This document shows positions 39,626 through 47,561 of a stretch of 47,668 nt of DNA, piece after piece. The position numbers and the translations under genes were made by a program. The notes beneath the pieces are model-generated. The model did no database searches. It was not told the DNA's origin and saw nothing but the letters and a program-made list of their open reading frames with translations. Each line of letters starts with the position of its first letter. Position 1 is the first letter of the stretch. Origin of the DNA: UBA4644 sp964646225 (lineage in GTDB: Bacteria > Bacillota > Clostridia > Oscillospirales > Butyricicoccaceae); NCBI GenBank assembly GCA_964646225.1, contig CAZYAD010000008.1:1-47668 (forward strand), written 5' to 3'.

Positions 39626-40504
39626 TCAGCGGCGGCCCCGTCCGCCCATTCCGCCGGAGCGTCCTCCGCCGCCAAAGCCGCCGGAGCGGGGACGGCTTCC
39701 GCCACCAAAGCCCGAGGAGGGCCGGGAGGCCGGTCGGGACATGGGTCGGGAAGGCCGGGAGGGCCGGGGAGGCGCGGGTCTGGGGGGCATCATGGGCCGG
39801 GGAGGCCGACGCCGATGCACTGGCGGGGGCACCACCGGGCCGGGCCGGAAGACCGTGGGGCGGCGGCGTCTGCCCACGCGGCAGGCGCTGAAGATCGAGA
39901 TCAGCACGACCAGGGCGATCACCGTCACCAGCAGGGAGAAAAAGGAGACGCCGGTGGAGGCGGCGCTGTAGAGATCGCTGCCGCCGTAATAGGCGTCGTA
40001 GCCATCGAAAACGCCGGTAAACCCGGCGGTATTGCCAGCAAGCACGGCCTGCAGCCCCTCAGAAAAGGTGAACAGCGCCTGCTCATAGCTTCCGGCAGCA
40101 AAATCGGGCTCCAGATACTGCTCCATCAGCAGATCAAAGTTCTGATCCAGCAGGGACGCAAAGCTGGCGGAGGTATCGTAGCCGAAGTAGTAATCCTCGG
40201 CCCCGGTGACCATTAGCAGCAGCAGATCCGAGGTGCCCAGATGCCAGCTGTTCCACAGCGTTTCGCAGTAGTCGGCGGTGGACATCCTGCCGGTGGATTT
40301 GACAATGGCCACACTGAGCCGGGGCGAGACGCTCTGCTGGGCAGAGACAAAGTCCCGCTGCCCCTGGGCGGAAACCACATCGGCGCGGTCAGTGAGATAC
40401 AGGCTGCTGTCGCGGCTCACCGGCTTGCCGCCCAGACCGATGACCACGGCGGCCAGCACCAGCACGGCAGCCACGACGGCGGCCAGAATACGGTTGTGCT
40501 TCAT
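39626..40504 (-). CDS. TPM-domain membrane protein with Gly/Pro/Arg-rich tail
   Basis: Probable membrane-anchored YgcG-type protein, 292 residues. A signal anchor (about 5-25), an outside TPM domain (about 33-165; YLTDRADVVSAQGQRDFV, LSVAIVKSTGRMSTADYCETLW, GTSDLLLLMVTGAEDYYFGY) and a second membrane helix (about 188-210) precede a cytoplasmic low-complexity tail rich in Arg, Pro, Gly and Ser (RPSRPSRPMSRPASRPSSG, then GGG/RSGG repeats). The tail resembles YgcG proteins that end in glycine-rich sequence, but is longer and more basic. AAGGAG precedes the ATG. Located 47 bp after telA, it likely belongs to that operon. Confidence 0.83.
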   Translation of the reverse strand: MKHNRILAAVVAAVLVLAAVVIGLGGKPVSRDSSLYLTDRADVVSAQGQRDFVSAQQSVSPRLSVAIVKSTGRMSTADYCETLWNSWHLGTSDLLLLMVTGAEDYYFGYDTSASFASLLDQNFDLLMEQYLEPDFAAGSYEQALFTFSEGLQAVLAGNTAGFTGVFDGYDAYYGGSDLYSAASTGVSFFSLLVTVIALVVLISIFSACRVGRRRRPTVFRPGPVVPPPVHRRRPPRPMMPPRPAPPRPSRPSRPMSRPASRPSSGFGGGSRPRSGGFGGGGRSGGMGGRGRR

Positions 40505-40551
40505 AAATCAGGCTCCTTTTCTGTAGGGGAGACCGGAGGCCGGGCGGCGGC

Positions 40552-41700
40552 TCACTGCCGGATATCCAGCAGCTTCTGCTTCAGTTCGCCCTCGATGCGG
40601 CCCAGCTCCTGCTCGGCATCCCGGCGCTTCTGGCGGCCTTCGTTCTGGATCTTGACCACCTCGTCCAGGGTCTCCACCAGCATCTTGTTAGTGTTTTTCA
40701 GGGTCTCGATGTCCACGATGCCCCGCTCGGACTCTTTGGCGGTCTCCACGGTGGCCATCTTGAGCTTTTCGGCGTTCTTTTTCAGCAGCTGGTTGGTCAT
40801 TTCAGTGACCTCGCGCTGGGCCTTGGTGGCCTGCACCGAATGCTCCATGCCCAGTGCCAGCACCATCTGGCTCTTCCACAGGGGGATGGTGTTGGTCAGG
40901 GTGGACTGGATCTTTTCGGCCATCAGGGTGTCGTTGTTCTGCACCAGCCGGATCTGGGGGCCCATCTGCAGGGAGATCATCCGGGTGAGCTCCAGATCAT
41001 GGATCTTCTTTTCAAAGCGGTCGCAGAAGGCGGCCATATCATTGGCGGCCTGGCTGTCGGCGGCGTCGCCGGTCTGCTTTGCTTTTTCGATCAGCTGGGG
41101 CAGCACCTGCTCCCGGACGGTCTGCAATTTCTTTTTACCTGCCAGAATATACATCCCCAGCTCCTTGTAATTGGCCAGGTTCTTTTCATACATCTTGTCC
41201 AGCATGGCGATGTCCTTGAGCAGCTGCACCTGATGATTTTCCAGCACGGTACAGATCTTGTCTACATTGGTCTCGGCCTTGTCGTAGCGGGCTTTCAGAT
41301 TGGTGAGCTTGTTGGCGCTCTTTTTGAAAAAGCCGAAGATGCCGCCCTCGTCCTCGTCCACATCGAAGCCCTTGAGCTCGCCCACCAGATCGGTGACCAG
41401 ATCGCCCATCTCGCCCAGATCCTTGGTGCGGACATTGCTCAGGGCGCTTTCGGAAAAGTCAGAGAGCTTCTTCTGAGCGGCGGAGCCATATTGCAGCACC
41501 ATGGTGGCGTTGGAAATGTCGATCTGCTGGGAAAAATCGTTGATGACCTTGCGTTCAGCCTCGTTGTAGGCGCTTTCGTCCAGAAAAACCGGTTCCACGG
41601 CGGGAGCGGCCTCCTCGGCGGCGGGCTCCTCTGCCAGCTCGGGAGTCAGGGTCAGGGTGGGGACGGAAGTCTCCAGCTCCAGGGTATCCTTTTCAGTCAT
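40552..41700 (-). CDS. TelA-family toxic anion resistance protein
   Basis: TelA proteins are linked to tellurite, nisin and cell-envelope stress tolerance; the mechanism is unclear. The 382-residue protein is soluble and mainly helical, with an acidic head (residues 1-45), QQIDISNATMVLQYGSAAQKKLSDFSESALSNVRTKDLG (about 57-95), DMAAFCDRFEKKIHDLELTRMISLQMGPQIRLVQNND and a helical C-terminus with VEIQ-like LVETLDEVVKIQNEGR. All are conserved TelA blocks. GGAGGAG precedes the ATG. The upstream gene is xpaC, the usual TelA partner. Confidence 0.92.
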   Translation of the reverse strand: MTEKDTLELETSVPTLTLTPELAEEPAAEEAAPAVEPVFLDESAYNEAERKVINDFSQQIDISNATMVLQYGSAAQKKLSDFSESALSNVRTKDLGEMGDLVTDLVGELKGFDVDEDEGGIFGFFKKSANKLTNLKARYDKAETNVDKICTVLENHQVQLLKDIAMLDKMYEKNLANYKELGMYILAGKKKLQTVREQVLPQLIEKAKQTGDAADSQAANDMAAFCDRFEKKIHDLELTRMISLQMGPQIRLVQNNDTLMAEKIQSTLTNTIPLWKSQMVLALGMEHSVQATKAQREVTEMTNQLLKKNAEKLKMATVETAKESERGIVDIETLKNTNKMLVETLDEVVKIQNEGRQKRRDAEQELGRIEGELKQKLLDIRQ

Positions 41701-41740
41701 AGTGATCTCCTCCGTATCTCAATTTTAGTGTGTTGCAGGG

Positions 41741-42451
41741 TCACAGCTCCAGCCGGATGGTGTCCCCGGCCGTTGCCTGCGGCATCTGGCCGCCGTCGGT
41801 GAGGCCCTCCTGAGAGAGCATCCCCTCCATCACGGTGATGTCGGTGTCGATGTCCAGCGCGGTGTCGCCGAACAGGGCGTCCAACTGCTTTTCAAAGGCC
41901 TGATCCATGGTGTCCAGCATCTGGGAGATGCGGGTCTTGGAGGCGGTGATGTTTTCACCCTCCACCCCCTGCGCCTCCATCAGAACATAGGTGTTCAGCA
42001 GCTTTTGCAGGGTGGGCAGATAGTAGTTCATAAACTTCCGCAGACCGTCAGCGCTTTTGGGGTTCTGTCGCACATAGTCCAGGATGCGGCCGCAGGTGAC
42101 TCCCAGCCGGTCGGCCTTCTGCCGCACCTCGGCGTTGCCGATTCTGGCAGAAAGGGCGGCGATCTCCCGCAGGGCGCTGCCGCCGGCCTCCAGCAGCTGG
42201 TCAGCGGAGTCAAAGCCGGTGGGCTGCACGGGGATGGGCTCATAGGTGACGGTGTCGGGCAGGACCTTTGTCAGCACAAGGCAGACCGCAAGGCTCACCG
42301 CCAGACAGAGGATGTAGTGGATGACGGAATAGAGGGGAAACAGCAGCGCCCACAGCAGCCACACCAGGCCAAAGGCATAGATGGGCAGGGCACGCTTTCT
42401 GGTGACGGCCCGCATACCGGCGGGGGGCGTCTGCGCCTGGGTCGTGGACAT
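41741..42451 (-). CDS. XpaC-like membrane protein (5-bromo-4-chloroindolyl phosphate hydrolysis family)
   Basis: XpaC proteins are partners of TelA; the phosphatase name is historic and the real role is unknown. The 236-residue product has two adjacent membrane helices (about 22-62), a short linker, then the helical cytoplasmic domain LLEAGGSALREIAALSARIGNAEVRQKADRLG and FMNYYLPTLQKLLNTYVLME, which are family signatures. ATG 42451 is chosen over GTG 42463 since AAAGGTGG lies before the ATG. A near-consensus promoter (42490-42518) drives xpaC-telA-TPM. Confidence 0.88.
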   Translation of the reverse strand: MSTTQAQTPPAGMRAVTRKRALPIYAFGLVWLLWALLFPLYSVIHYILCLAVSLAVCLVLTKVLPDTVTYEPIPVQPTGFDSADQLLEAGGSALREIAALSARIGNAEVRQKADRLGVTCGRILDYVRQNPKSADGLRKFMNYYLPTLQKLLNTYVLMEAQGVEGENITASKTRISQMLDTMDQAFEKQLDALFGDTALDIDTDITVMEGMLSQEGLTDGGQMPQATAGDTIRLEL

Positions 42452-42489
42452 GGAAAAAGCCACCTTTCATAGTCGGTTTTGCTATTGCA

Positions 42490-42518
42490 ATCGTATCGCA
42501 TTTCATGGGCCGTGTCAA
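42490..42518 (-). promoter_or_regulatory. Consensus promoter of the xpaC-telA operon
   Basis: On the minus strand TTGACA (42513-42518, perfect), a 17-bp spacer and TACGAT (42490-42495). Confidence 0.82.
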
Positions 42519-42599
42519 GAAAACGAATGGTAAATATTTTACGCTCGTCCCCGCTTCTCCGTCAGCACATTCTCTTGCTTTATCCTTCTCCCCAACGCG

Positions 42600-42700
42600 G
42601 GGGACGGGAGCTTGTGGGCGCAGCGGAAGTGCCCCAACGGGTTTTGGTGACTTTTGCCCGGATAAAAGTCACGCGGGGTTCGGGGCTGCAAGCCACGCAG
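42600..42700 (-). repeat. Intergenic hairpin repeat, family 1 copy 3
   Basis: Read on the minus strand: GGCTTGCAGCCCCGAACCCCGCG, then GACTTTT (42664-42670), loop, AAAAGTC (42649-42655), then ACCAAAACCCG. It corresponds block by block to 5861-5945. The remaining part of the 273-bp gap is GC-rich and carries no gene. Confidence 0.6.
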
Positions 42701-42724
42701 TTCCTGCCCCTTCGCACAGCCCCG

Positions 42725-42934
42725 TCAGCGGTTGCGCTTCTTCTCCAGCTTCCGGCGGCTGCCGTCCGGATACTGCACCACAATGCGCTCCAGATGGGCC
42801 TCCAGATTGCCGCGAAATGCGGCAATATACTCCTCCCGGAGGATAGCCCGCTCCTCCAGCTCCTGGGCAGTCAGCGCCTGCTGCTTGGCACGGCGGGCCA
42901 GCTCGTTGAGCCGTTCGATCTTTTCCTTTTCCAT
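42725..42934 (-). CDS. DUF896 (YnzC-like) small protein
   Basis: Small cytoplasmic helical-hairpin protein of unknown role; in Bacillus, YneA-operon YnzC is linked to the SOS/division block. The 69-residue product matches the family throughout: KIERLNELARRAKQQALTAQELEERAILREEYIAAFRGN and the basic C-terminus LEKKRNR. AAGGAG precedes the ATG. It starts 15 bp after the cysteine-synthase-like gene stop, so they probably share a transcript. Confidence 0.92.
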   Translation of the reverse strand: MEKEKIERLNELARRAKQQALTAQELEERAILREEYIAAFRGNLEAHLERIVVQYPDGSRRKLEKKRNR

Positions 42935-42949
42935 AATAACGGTTACTCC

Positions 42950-43861
42950 TTATTTTTCGTATTCTTCTTCCAGATAGCGCTCCCCCACATCGGGGAGGAT
43001 GGTCACCACCGTCTTGCCTGCGGCCTCGGGACGCCTGGCCACCGATACCGCCGCCGCCAGCGCCGCCCCGGAGGAGGGGCCGCACAGCAGACCCTCAGTG
43101 CGGGCCAGCAGCCGCATCAGCGCAAGGGAATCGGGGGTCTTGACCTTGATGACCTCGTCTAAAATATAGGTGTTCAGCACCGGCGGCACGAACCCCGGGC
43201 CGATGCCCGTCAGGGGATGTCCGCCGGGGAAGCCGCCGCTGAGCACCGGCGAAGCATAGGGCTCCACCGCGATGATCCGGCAGTCGGGACAGAACATCTT
43301 CACCCGCTCCGCGCAGCCGGTCAGGGTGCCGCCTGAGCCGACGCCGGCCACCAGATAATCCACTTCCCCCACCTGCCGCAGCAGCTCGTCGCCGGTGCGG
43401 TGGTGCGCGGCGGGATTGTCCTCGTTGGTAAAGGGATCGGCCACAAACGAGCCGGGCAGACTGCGGTGCAGCTGTTCGGCGCGGGCGGCACAGGCCTCCG
43501 CCGGGAGGGTCACCACCTCCGCGCCGTAGCGCCGCAGATGGCGGATGCGCTGGGGGCTGACGGTGTCCGGCAGGAGAATGATGCAGGGATGCCCCAGCGC
43601 GGCGCATACCATCGCCACCGAGATCCCCGCGCTGCCTGCGCTGGCACACAGCACCGTGCCGCCGGGAGCCAGCGCTCCCCGCCTCTCCGCTTCCTGCACC
43701 ATGGCCGCTGCCGCCCGGTCCTTGACGCTGCCGCCGGGGGAAAGAAACTCCAGCTTTGCCAGAATGGGAACGGCGCAGCCTGCGGCTTCGGACAGCCGGG
43801 AAAGGCGAAGAATGGGAGTCTCTCCCAAAAGATTCAGCAAATTGCCCAAAATTTCGGCCAT
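42950..43861 (-). CDS. Cysteine synthase-like PLP enzyme with non-canonical substrate loop
   Basis: Fold-type II PLP enzyme of the cysteine synthase/cystathionine beta-synthase family, 303 residues. PLP lysine Lys47 lies in SPGGSVKDRAA, the phosphate loop is GVGSGGTLTG (173-182), and GPSSGAAL (261-268) holds the pyridine-nitrogen serine. The substrate-carboxylate loop, TSGNTG in cysteine synthases, reads SAGSAG here (about 74-79), losing the conserved Asn. Classical O-acetylserine sulfhydrylase activity is therefore uncertain; another beta-substitution is possible. ATG 43861 follows AAAGGAG; the longer upstream frame is not conserved. It is divergent from serC, which supplies the serine precursor. 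Confidence 0.85.
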   Translation of the reverse strand: MAEILGNLLNLLGETPILRLSRLSEAAGCAVPILAKLEFLSPGGSVKDRAAAAMVQEAERRGALAPGGTVLCASAGSAGISVAMVCAALGHPCIILLPDTVSPQRIRHLRRYGAEVVTLPAEACAARAEQLHRSLPGSFVADPFTNEDNPAAHHRTGDELLRQVGEVDYLVAGVGSGGTLTGCAERVKMFCPDCRIIAVEPYASPVLSGGFPGGHPLTGIGPGFVPPVLNTYILDEVIKVKTPDSLALMRLLARTEGLLCGPSSGAALAAAVSVARRPEAAGKTVVTILPDVGERYLEEEYEK

Positions 43862-43931
43862 ATTTTTGTGCTCCTTTCCGAAAAGCTTGCAGCAAATGGA
43901 AAATACCCAAATTCGATTTGGTGAAATGACC

Positions 43932-43955
43932 AAAAAACGATCGGCAAAACCGATC
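43932..43955 (-). terminator. Leader hairpin with U-tract upstream of the cysteine-synthase-like gene
   Basis: On the minus strand GATCGG and CCGATC (43950-43955 and 43939-43944) with a 5-nt loop are followed by GTTTTTT. It lies between the predicted promoter (44010-44038) and the gene, so it could be an attenuator. The six-pair stem is short. Confidence 0.5.
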
Positions 43956-43990
43956 ATAATCACAAATTTCCGAAATTTTGCTAAAAGGAA

Positions 43991-44019
43991 TTGCGTCCGC
44001 CTCTCTTTAATGATAGTAT
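43991..44019 (+). promoter_or_regulatory. Promoter of serC
   Basis: TTGCGT (43991-43996), a 17-bp spacer and TAGTAT (44014-44019), giving a leader of about 64 nt. Confidence 0.6.
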
Positions 44020-44038
44020 ATATTTAATAGAAAAACAA
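44010..44038 (-). promoter_or_regulatory. Promoter of the cysteine-synthase-like gene
   Basis: On the minus strand TTGTTT (44033-44038), a 17-bp spacer and TATCAT (44010-44015). Its -10 overlaps the -10 of the serC promoter on the other strand. Confidence 0.55.
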
Positions 44039-44089
44039 GTTTTTTCTATGTCTGATAGGTCAAAACTATTTAATTTGGAGGAGATACCA

Positions 44090-45178
44090 ATGAAATACGA
44101 GCGCACCTACAATTTCTCTGCCGGCCCCGCCATGATGCCCGAAGCCGTGCTGGAGGAGATCCGCGACGAAATGATGAACTACCGCGGCAGCGGTATGTGC
44201 GTCATGGAGATGAGCCATCGCTCCAAGGTCTTTATGCAGATCGCCGCCGAGGCGGAGCAGGATCTGCGGGATCTGATGGGCATCCCCGACAACTACAAGG
44301 TCCTGTTCGTCCAGGGCGGCGGCACCCTGCAGTTCGCCATGGTGGCTATGAACCTGCTGAAGGACGGCACCGCCTGCTATGTGGAGACCGGTACCTGGTC
44401 CAAAAAGGCCATTGCCGAAGCCAAGAAGTACGGCAATGTGAAGGTGGTGGCGTCCTCCAAGGATAAGAACTACACCTATGTCCCCGACTGCTCCGATCTG
44501 GACATCCCCGAGGACTGCGATTATGTCTACATTTGCGAGAACGAGACCATCAACGGCACCACCTTCAGCACTCTGCCCAATACCAAGGGCAAGCTGCTGG
44601 TGTCCGACCAGAGCTCCATGTTCCTGTCCAAGCCCTGCAATGTCAGCGATTACGGCCTGATCTGGGCCGGCGTCCAGAAGAATGTCGGCCCCGCCGGTAT
44701 GGCCGTGGTCATCATCCGCGAGGATCTGCTGCGTGAGGATCTGGATCCCAAGACCCCCGTTTACATGAGCTACAAGACCCATGCGGACAACGACTCCATG
44801 TACAACACCCCCAACTGCTGGGCCATCTACTGCTGCGGCAAGGTCTTCAAGTACCTGAAGAGCATCGGCGGTCTGGAGGAGATGCACAAGCGCAATCTGG
44901 AAAAGGCCACCATCCTGTATGCCTTCCTGGATTCCTCTGCCATGTTCAAGGCCACTGCCAACCCCGAGGATCGCTCCCTGATGAATGTCTGCTTCAACAC
45001 CGGCTCCGACGAGCTGGATGCCGAGGTGGTGGCTGCCTCCAAGAAGGCTGGCTTTGACAACCTGAAGGGCCACCGCTCTGTGGGCGGCCTGCGCGCTTCC
45101 ATCTACAATGCCATGCCCAAAGAGGGCGTGGAGGCGCTGGTCAAGTTCCTGAAGGAGTTTGAGGAAGCCCACAAGTAA
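44090..45178 (+). CDS. serC: Phosphoserine aminotransferase
   Basis: Converts 3-phosphohydroxypyruvate to 3-phosphoserine (second step of serine synthesis; also used in B6 synthesis in some bacteria). The 362-residue class V aminotransferase shows NFSAGPAMMPEAVLEEI, GMCVMEMSHRSKVF, the PLP loop VQGGGTLQFAMVAMNLL, DQSSMFLSKPCNVSDYGLIWAGVQKNVGPAG with the PLP lysine, and the C-terminal KGHRSVGGLRASIYNAMP (phosphate-binding His/Arg). GGAGGAGATACC precedes the ATG. serA follows after a palindromic terminator. Confidence 0.96.
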   Translation: MKYERTYNFSAGPAMMPEAVLEEIRDEMMNYRGSGMCVMEMSHRSKVFMQIAAEAEQDLRDLMGIPDNYKVLFVQGGGTLQFAMVAMNLLKDGTACYVETGTWSKKAIAEAKKYGNVKVVASSKDKNYTYVPDCSDLDIPEDCDYVYICENETINGTTFSTLPNTKGKLLVSDQSSMFLSKPCNVSDYGLIWAGVQKNVGPAGMAVVIIREDLLREDLDPKTPVYMSYKTHADNDSMYNTPNCWAIYCCGKVFKYLKSIGGLEEMHKRNLEKATILYAFLDSSAMFKATANPEDRSLMNVCFNTGSDELDAEVVAASKKAGFDNLKGHRSVGGLRASIYNAMPKEGVEALVKFLKEFEEAHK

Positions 45179-45193
45179 GCTGGCAACGCGTTC

Positions 45194-45218
45194 GGCGGCG
45201 GGGCGCCCCGCCGCCTTT
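45194..45218 (+). terminator. Palindromic hairpin between serC and serA
   Basis: A 22-bp perfect palindrome (45194-45215, GGCGGCGGGGC and its complement) followed by TTT. It could reduce read-through rather than fully separate serC and serA. Confidence 0.65.
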
Positions 45219-45254
45219 GCCCAAATATGATGACAGAAAAGGAAGGGAAATCCT

Positions 45255-46169
45255 ATGGTTCGTATTTTGATCACCGACGGTATGGATAAATCCGCCATCG
45301 CCCAGCTGCGTGAGCAGGGCTTCGATGTGGTGGAGCAGTTCTATGAGCCCGACCAGCTGGGTCAGGCCATGGCCGAGTTTGATGCCATGGTCGTCCGCTC
45401 CAAGACCAAGGTCCGTGCGCCCCATATCGACGCCGCTCAGGGCGGCAAGATGAAGCTCATCATCCGCGGCGGCGTGGGTGTGGACAACATCGATGTGAAG
45501 TATGCTCAGGAAAAGGGCATCACCGTTCGCAACACCCCCTGCGCTTCCTCCGCGTCGGTGGCTGAGCTGGCACTGGCCCATATGCTGGCCTGCTCCCGCT
45601 ATGTGGCCATCTCCAATGTGACCATGCGTCAGGACAAGTGGGAAAAGAAGAGCTATGCCAAGGGCATGGAGCTGTCCGGCAAGACGCTGGGCATCGTGGG
45701 CTTTGGCCGCATCGGTCAGGAACTGTGCAAAATGGCCCAGGCCCTGGGCATGAAGGTCGTGGTCTCCAGCCGCACCGTCAAGCCCGAGCTGGAGGAAAAG
45801 TTCGGCGTCAAGTACATCGATCAGGATGCGCTGCTGGCGCAGTCCGATTTTGTGTCCCTGCACACCCCCGCCCTGGGCGACAAGCCTCTGGTGGATGCCG
45901 ACTTCATCGCCAAGATGAAGGATGGCGCGGTGCTCATCAACACCTCCCGCGGCAAGAATGTGGACGAGCAGGCTCTGCTGGATGCCCTGAACAGCGGCAA
46001 GCTGCGGGGCGCCGGCCTGGATGTGTGGTTCGAGGAGCCCACGGCCAACCATGAGCTGTACAGCCATCCCGCCGTGTCCTGCACGCCTCATATCGGCGCA
46101 CAGACGGTGGAGGCCCAGAAGCGCATCGGCGCGGAAGTGGTGGATATCATCACGAACTTCGCGTTCTGA
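45255..46169 (+). CDS. serA: D-3-phosphoglycerate dehydrogenase (short form without ACT domain)
   Basis: Oxidises 3-phosphoglycerate to 3-phosphohydroxypyruvate, the first step of serine synthesis. The 304-residue product has the D-isomer dehydrogenase catalytic domain split around the NAD domain. The NAD loop is GIVGFGRIGQE, catalytic Arg is in IIRGGVGVDNID, Glu is in the C-terminal LDVWFEEPT region, and His is in TPHIGAQTVEA. It ends right after the second catalytic lobe, so the ACT/ASB regulatory domains that give serine feedback are missing. GGAAGGG precedes the ATG. It forms a serine cluster with serC and the DUF1015 gene. Confidence 0.93.
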   Translation: MVRILITDGMDKSAIAQLREQGFDVVEQFYEPDQLGQAMAEFDAMVVRSKTKVRAPHIDAAQGGKMKLIIRGGVGVDNIDVKYAQEKGITVRNTPCASSASVAELALAHMLACSRYVAISNVTMRQDKWEKKSYAKGMELSGKTLGIVGFGRIGQELCKMAQALGMKVVVSSRTVKPELEEKFGVKYIDQDALLAQSDFVSLHTPALGDKPLVDADFIAKMKDGAVLINTSRGKNVDEQALLDALNSGKLRGAGLDVWFEEPTANHELYSHPAVSCTPHIGAQTVEAQKRIGAEVVDIITNFAF

Positions 46170-46181
46170 TCCTGCCTTCCG

Positions 46182-46219
46182 GCGGCAGAGCAGAGACAAC
46201 GGCTGCTCTGCCGCGTTTT
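46182..46219 (+). terminator. Intrinsic terminator after serA
   Basis: GCGGCAGAGCAG (46182-46193) pairs perfectly with CTGCTCTGCCGC (46203-46214), followed by GTTTTG. Confidence 0.85.
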
Positions 46220-46298
46220 GCATGACCGGAAAACTGCGGGTTCCCTGCCCTTCCGGCATCGAAAGCCACCAAAAAATGAAAGAAAGAGGGACATTCTC

Positions 46299-47546
46299 AT
46301 GAATCATAATGTCTTTTTGCCTGCCGATATCCTGCTGCCCAAAAACGCGGATATGAGCAAGTGGGCGGTCATCGCCTGCGACCAGTTCACCTCCGACCAG
46401 GCCTATTGGGAGCGGGTGTGGGCCAACGCCGAAGGCGCCGTGTCCACCATCAACCTGATCCTGCCCGAGGCCGAGCTGGGTACCGAAAAGGAGGCCGCCC
46501 ATACCGCCCTCATCAACAAGACCATGAGCGAATATCTGGAAACGGGCGTCTTCGAGACCTATGAAAACAGCCTGATCTATGTGGAGCGCACGCTGGAAAA
46601 CGGCTCCATCCGCATGGGCCTGATGGGCCGCGTGGATCTGGAGGCCTATGATTACAACGCCGGCGCCACCTCTCCCATCCGCGCCACCGAGCGCACCGTC
46701 ACCGAGCGCATCCCGCCCCGTCAGCGTGTCCGCCGCGATGCTCCCATCGAGCTGCCGCACATCCTGCTGCTGTGCGATGACCACGAAAAGGTGCTCATCG
46801 AGCCCATCGCCGCCAAAAAGGACAGCATGAAGGTGCTGTATGACTTCGACCTGATGGAGCAGGGCGGCCATATCACCGGCTGGCTGGTGCCGCAGGACGA
46901 GGTCGCCGCCTTTAACGCCCGCCTGAGCGAGTATTCCGCCAATGTGGGCAAGAAGTACGAGGGCCTGAAGGGCGAGCCCGTGGTCTTCGCCGTGGGCGAC
47001 GGCAACCATTCGCTGGCCACTGCCAAGAGCTGCTATGAGGAGCTCAAGCGCAATCATCCCGGCGAGGATCTGTCCAACCATCCGGCCCGCTACGCGCTGG
47101 TGGAGCTGGAGAACATCCATGACCCCGCCCAGCAGTTCGAACCCATCCACCGTGTGATCTTCAATACCGACACTGCCAAGCTGCTGAAGGCCGTGCAGGA
47201 CAACATCTGCGCCGAGGGCGGCTATCCGGTGAAGTGGTACATCGGCAAGGATTGCGGCACGGTATATCTGGACCGCGCCAAGAGCGAGCTGGCCGTCGGC
47301 GTGCTGCAGGCCTTCCTGGACAGCTACCTGAAGGAGAACGCCGGCGAGATTGACTATATCCACGATGATGATGCCCTGATCGCCTTTGCCGGACAGGAAA
47401 ATGCCATCGGCTTCCTGGTGCCGGGCATGGAAAAGAGCCAGCTGTTCCGTGGCGTGGTGTCCGATGGCGTTCTGCCCAGAAAGACCTTCTCCATGGGCCA
47501 CAGCCGCGAGAAACGGTATTATCTGGAGAGCCGCAAGATCAAATAA
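46299..47546 (+). CDS. DUF1015-family protein linked to serine synthesis
   Basis: Family members are often encoded beside serA/serC in Clostridia; some DUF1015 proteins have been proposed to act as serine kinases or related enzymes, but this one is unassigned. The 415-residue soluble protein has family blocks LPADILLPKNADMSKWAVIACDQFTSD at the start, ERIPPRQRVRRDAPIELPHILLLCDD, VFAVGDGNHSLATAKSCYEEL (the conserved GDGNHSLATA motif, diagnostic), RYALVELENIHDPA and FSMGHSREKRYYLE at the end. AGAGGG precedes ATG 46299; the longer upstream frame is not conserved. Confidence 0.93.
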   Translation: MNHNVFLPADILLPKNADMSKWAVIACDQFTSDQAYWERVWANAEGAVSTINLILPEAELGTEKEAAHTALINKTMSEYLETGVFETYENSLIYVERTLENGSIRMGLMGRVDLEAYDYNAGATSPIRATERTVTERIPPRQRVRRDAPIELPHILLLCDDHEKVLIEPIAAKKDSMKVLYDFDLMEQGGHITGWLVPQDEVAAFNARLSEYSANVGKKYEGLKGEPVVFAVGDGNHSLATAKSCYEELKRNHPGEDLSNHPARYALVELENIHDPAQQFEPIHRVIFNTDTAKLLKAVQDNICAEGGYPVKWYIGKDCGTVYLDRAKSELAVGVLQAFLDSYLKENAGEIDYIHDDDALIAFAGQENAIGFLVPGMEKSQLFRGVVSDGVLPRKTFSMGHSREKRYYLESRKIK

Positions 47547-47561
47547 AGCAGACCGAACCGC

